A program made the position numbers and the translations under genes. The notes beneath the pieces were generated by a model, which saw only the letters and a list, made by a program, of their open reading frames with translations, did not search any database and was not told the origin of the DNA. 64,000 nucleotides of DNA from a virus, in the IMG/VR virus record IMGVR_UViG_3300028027_000054, positions 1 to 64,000 of that record; one strand, 5' to 3'. This document shows positions 61,391 to 64,000 of the stretch, piece after piece (the stretch's first letter is position 1; each line of letters starts with the position of its first letter).

Positions 61391-61665
61391 TGGAAAACTC
61401 TAAGATGTCTTCTTTCCTGTCTAACAACTGGAGCATCATCGTGGGTGTACTTACGGTGTCTTTTGTTGCAGGCGGTGTTGTCTCTGAGTTCAGGCTCATG
61501 AGAGCTGAAATAGAAGAACTGAAAAAGGATACATCTACCAAGATCCAGCAGATCATAGAAAAAGACGAGCGTAAAAAAGACTGGTTAGAAGAGCAAGAAC
61601 AACGCATTGATGACCTGGAAGAATACAGGGCATATGAAGACGGCATTAACTCAACTAAAAAATAA
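61390..61665 (+). CDS. Membrane-anchored coiled-coil protein (91 aa)
   Basis: A transmembrane helix (WSIIVGVLTVSFVAGGVV) is followed by a long charged coiled coil (AEIEELKKDTSTKIQQIIEK, then WLEEQEQRIDDLEEYRAYED). This is the third such protein in the lysis block, with those at 57789 and 58950. It may be a holin or spanin accessory. Confidence 0.55.
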   Translation: MENSKMSSFLSNNWSIIVGVLTVSFVAGGVVSEFRLMRAEIEELKKDTSTKIQQIIEKDERKKDWLEEQEQRIDDLEEYRAYEDGINSTKK

Positions 61666-61670
61666 ACACC

Positions 61671-61796
61671 ATGGCAAAAGGTAAAGGCGGTGAAAGCCGT
61701 AAAATCAATTTTGGTAAGCGTCGTAAAGGACTGGCTACCAAGAGACGGGGACCCAAGGACAAACCTGTATCTAAGTACAGGGGTCAGGGTAAATAA
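61671..61796 (+). CDS. Small very basic protein (41 aa)
   Basis: Starts MAKGKGGESRKINFGKRRKG and continues with KRRGPKD and KYRGQGK, ending at TAA 61794-61796. About 40 percent of residues are Lys or Arg, with many Gly. It is the last gene before the convergent terminator. Similar small basic peptides occur in Bacteroidota phages. It could bind DNA or RNA, or be a ribosomal protein mimic. Function unknown. Confidence 0.6.
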   Translation: MAKGKGGESRKINFGKRRKGLATKRRGPKDKPVSKYRGQGK

Positions 61797-61797
61797 A

Positions 61798-61830
61798 AAA
61801 GAGCCGATGGAAGAATCCACCGGCTTCTTT
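61798..61830. terminator. Bidirectional terminator
   Basis: AGAGCCG and CGGCTT pair, with a further TGG/CCA helix inside the loop. T-runs follow on the plus side (CTTTATT) and A-runs precede it (TTTTTT on the minus strand). It separates the lysis block from the minus-strand gene at 61849-62196. Confidence 0.8.
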
Positions 61831-61848
61831 ATTAATAACCGTTGCTTA

Positions 61849-62196
61849 CTATTTGAGCCTCCAAACCCTACGTGCTCCATCAAGTTGTAAGCGAGATGTT
61901 ACAGCAAAACCGGGTTTGTACCTGGCAAACTGTTTAGCTGCATAGTGTAAGGAATTAGGTTGTTTACACACTGGATCTTTAGACGGTATCAGAAAACTAT
62001 CACCTGGTTTCATCAGAGCAAAGGGAAACTTAATGTCTGTAGAGCTGTTTCTCACACCAGCCATAATCACTCCTTCTTCTACGTTATAGATGTAGGTTCT
62101 GTCTTTTAATGGAGTGTCATCTAAAATAGTAGCTGGTTTCTTTCTTTTTACTGTAGCTGTCACCTTTTTAGGTATTACTTTCTTAGGTCGTGCCAT
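61849..62196 (-). CDS. Conserved phage protein with basic N-terminus (115 aa)
   Basis: Start at ATG 62196 (MARPKKVIPKKVTATVKRKK) gives a strongly basic N-terminus. The C-terminal half (FALMKPGDSFLIPSKD, LHYAAKQFARYKPGFAVTSR, ARRVWRL) matches a recurring small phage protein with a 'GdSFlip ... aa ... WR' pattern whose function is unknown. It might bind nucleic acid. It sits behind a promoter candidate at 62217-62249. Confidence 0.6.
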   Translation of the reverse strand: MARPKKVIPKKVTATVKRKKPATILDDTPLKDRTYIYNVEEGVIMAGVRNSSTDIKFPFALMKPGDSFLIPSKDPVCKQPNSLHYAAKQFARYKPGFAVTSRLQLDGARRVWRLK

Positions 62197-62216
62197 ATTG
62201 TGTTCTAATTTGCTGC

Positions 62217-62249
62217 TAAAGTTATTGCTCAAAGTAGAATGCTTGTCAA
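62217..62249 (-). promoter_or_regulatory. Weak promoter candidate
   Basis: On the minus strand TTGAC lies about 20 bases before TAACTTTA, the same -7 sequence as at 40998-41005. It lies 20 bases upstream of the ATG at 62196. Confidence 0.35.
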
Positions 62250-62287
62250 GTATTAATTTCAGCAGTTATTAGGTTACTATATGGTTA

Positions 62288-63811
62288 CTACCTCATTGCT
62301 ACACCGTACATATCAACTTTTTGTATCTTATGTCCGTCAAATACAACTACTTGATTCTTGTTAGAATACTGTTGAATGACATGAGAACTAAAGCTATTGA
62401 ACCTTGATCCTTCTACACCAATGAAGAATGCTTTATCTGAATAGATAGAACAGGAGTCTTCTGCATCTGTAATCACCAGGGCGTTGATATCATTGTTTAC
62501 AATAGAACGTACTGCTTCATTGATAGTTGTACCACCATCACAGTCAATCATTGCAATAGACATCATATCATTACGATATTTTTTTACACGGGTGTTAAAC
62601 AAATAGACATCATTAAGCATGTCCATCTCTTTGAGCTTGGCAATCATACTCTTGGCAAAGTCGATCTTGGAAATCTGACTGCCTTGAGCATTTTTTACTC
62701 CACAACCGCTGCTCATAGAACCGGATACGTCTACATATACGTCCACCTTACCGACGGACTTGGTATCTTTGATCTGTATGTCTTCTGCAAAGATCTTACG
62801 AAGCCTTGGGTGCAACAGTTCATAGTCTTCCAACCCGGATACATCCTGGGCATTGAACAGATCCTCATACTTGATGATCTTACGGGAAGAAAAGTAACTG
62901 GCACTTTTATCCAGGAGCTGCTTGATCTTTTCTTTCAGACTACCCATAGACAGCTTAACTGATTCTAGTTTGGCTACGATCTGACGCATGTAATCAGGAG
63001 ACAATTTACCTGCTGTGTCACCACAGTCTTTGTTGGCCTGCTCAAACATCTTTTCCTGGATATCCTGATCAATGTGTTCATCCATCATCTTACAGGTATC
63101 CTGGGCATCCTGCATCAGTTTGTCCAGCATGTTCTTAGATGGCTGGGATTCCATGTGTTGTTTCATGGCGTCATCTATATCATCTTGGTTAAACTGAGAG
63201 TCATCACTTCCGTTCAGACCATTCATCATCTGCTTTTGTGCCTCAGCATCTACGTATTCCATCTGCGTTAGTTGCATCAGGTAATACAGCATCATGTTCT
63301 TGGTAAACACAGCAGATTTCAGGTTGGATCCTTCGGTCATGATCTTACCTACAGGATTGTTGGCTTTCTCCAGGAACTTAAACCTGGTGGCATTTTTGTC
63401 ATCACGCTCGCTAAACTCAAGTTTATCCATCTTGTGATAGTATAACTTGTGAATGTCATACTTCAAAGACTTGGGAATCTTGGTATAGTTTTCCTTAAGC
63501 TTCTCATGAAACTTATTGATGTCTGGTTTCTGATCTTCGGGAAGCCTGCCAAACGCTGAAGTAGCTTTAAAGCGACCAAAGTGTTCTTGTATAGACTTTA
63601 CGTTTTGAAGTTCTTTATCAACCAGGCTATCAATCTTACCCTCATCTATATAGTGGATGTACGGTTTGACCAGGTCACTCTTCTGGTAGAAGTTGATCTT
63701 GCCAAACAAGCCGTCTCTGTCTTTGTAGTAAGACTGGCTCTGTATCTCTCCTTTCTTTACTTTCTCAAGAATGGTATATACATTCTTATACTGTTTGCCT
63801 TTTGAGGACAT
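62288..63811 (-). CDS. VWA-domain protein (507 aa)
   Basis: The C-terminal 150 residues form a von Willebrand A domain: VDVYVDVSGSMSSG (D361, S363, S365, the MIDAS motif), with T428/T429 in GGTTINEA and ITDAEDSC as later MIDAS ligands. The N-terminal 350 residues are helical and charged, with no known domain. Proteins of this layout usually work with a MoxR/RavA-type AAA+ ATPase as a metal-dependent chaperone or remodelling pair. The partial gene upstream could be that ATPase but this cannot be seen here. The promoter would lie outside the window. Confidence 0.78.
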   Translation of the reverse strand: MSSKGKQYKNVYTILEKVKKGEIQSQSYYKDRDGLFGKINFYQKSDLVKPYIHYIDEGKIDSLVDKELQNVKSIQEHFGRFKATSAFGRLPEDQKPDINKFHEKLKENYTKIPKSLKYDIHKLYYHKMDKLEFSERDDKNATRFKFLEKANNPVGKIMTEGSNLKSAVFTKNMMLYYLMQLTQMEYVDAEAQKQMMNGLNGSDDSQFNQDDIDDAMKQHMESQPSKNMLDKLMQDAQDTCKMMDEHIDQDIQEKMFEQANKDCGDTAGKLSPDYMRQIVAKLESVKLSMGSLKEKIKQLLDKSASYFSSRKIIKYEDLFNAQDVSGLEDYELLHPRLRKIFAEDIQIKDTKSVGKVDVYVDVSGSMSSGCGVKNAQGSQISKIDFAKSMIAKLKEMDMLNDVYLFNTRVKKYRNDMMSIAMIDCDGGTTINEAVRSIVNNDINALVITDAEDSCSIYSDKAFFIGVEGSRFNSFSSHVIQQYSNKNQVVVFDGHKIQKVDMYGVAMR

Positions 63812-63824
63812 AGCTTTTTAATTT

Positions 63825-63861
63825 AAAAATGGCTGACTGGGTATTATTCCAGCCAGCCATT
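63825..63861 (-). terminator. Strong hairpin terminator
   Basis: AATGGCTG-CTGG pairs with CCAG-CAGCCATT (about 12 base pairs with one mismatch) and is followed on the minus strand by TTTTTAAATTAAAAA. It follows the stop of the partial gene and precedes the VWA gene by 14 bases, so the VWA gene may depend on read-through. Confidence 0.78.
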
Positions 63862-63865
63862 GTTT

Positions 63866-64000
63866 TTAGAAAGGGTTGCTAGGAGCCATAGATTGAACAT
63901 CACCGGCTTCCATCATATTGTCAAAATCCTCAGAAGTCTGGTAGTCCTTACGAGCAGGATGGTTGGCTAGCAGATACTGCATGGACAGCTCGATCTCTTC
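63866..64000 (-). CDS. 3' end of a minus-strand gene (at least 44 aa)
   Basis: The frame is open to the window edge and ends at TAA 63866-63868. The visible end reads EEIELSMQYLLANHPARKD and DFDNMMEAGDVQSMA, ending in APSNPF. It is acidic and probably helical. Its place just before the VWA gene makes a MoxR-type AAA+ ATPase possible, but no catalytic motif is in the window. Confidence 0.6.
   Translation of the reverse strand, partial: EEIELSMQYLLANHPARKDYQTSEDFDNMMEAGDVQSMAPSNPF

Noticed and set aside
1-64000. tRNA genes, CRISPR arrays, insertion sequences, integrase and attachment sites
   Set aside because: No cloverleaf in the gaps, no spaced direct repeats, no transposase or recombinase motif was seen; the gaps are too short for most of these.

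Overview
The window is a 64 kb stretch of a tailed double-stranded DNA phage that infects a Bacteroidota host. It is most likely a crAss-like phage (order Crassvirales). The evidence is the gene content: a run of very large virion proteins ending in a giant protein with an RNA polymerase DxDxD motif; a replication block on the opposite strand with B-family polymerase, DnaB, Toprim primase, Sak4-like ATPase and DnaA-like initiator; and a lysis cassette with a GH19 endolysin and an M15 peptidase. Start sites lack strong Shine-Dalgarno sequences and several promoter candidates match the Bacteroidota TTTG / TAnnTTTG pattern. No tRNA, rRNA, CRISPR array or insertion sequence was seen. Coding density is very high. 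No stretch longer than about 120 bases lacks a gene.

Layout. (1) About 1-16.2 kb, plus strand: tail and neck proteins, a small zincin-like protein, a 1584-residue tail protein, and three virion proteins rich in short GG motifs, one of which carries two probable peptidoglycan hydrolase domains. A terminator and promoter candidate at 16.17-16.23 kb separates these from (2) 16.2-38.7 kb, plus strand: four virion proteins of 829, 1842, 3645 and 1149 residues. The 3645-residue protein is a polyvalent protein: RNA polymerase-like core, macro-like domain, NADAR domain, SF1 helicase and HExxH zincin. (3) 38.7-57.4 kb, minus strand: nucleotide and RNA-end metabolism genes on the left (cREC, MazG, HAD, metallophosphoesterase, dNMP kinase, radical SAM), then replication and recombination genes up to a DnaA domain IV protein. 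(4) 57.5-61.8 kb, plus strand: holin-like, spanin-like, endolysin and peptidase genes. (5) 61.8-64 kb, minus strand: a small protein, a VWA-domain protein and the 3' end of a further gene. Blocks 2/3 and 4/5 converge on bidirectional terminators; blocks 3 and 4 diverge from a 118-base region that holds several TTGTAGA elements.

How it may work (inference): the large proteins of blocks 1 and 2 are probably packaged and injected. The packaged RNA polymerase would transcribe early genes, aided by its fused helicase. The macro and NADAR domains could reverse ADP-ribosylation made by host defence. The minus-strand genes then replicate the genome, and block 4 lyses the cell. Functions are read from motifs by eye; no database search was run.
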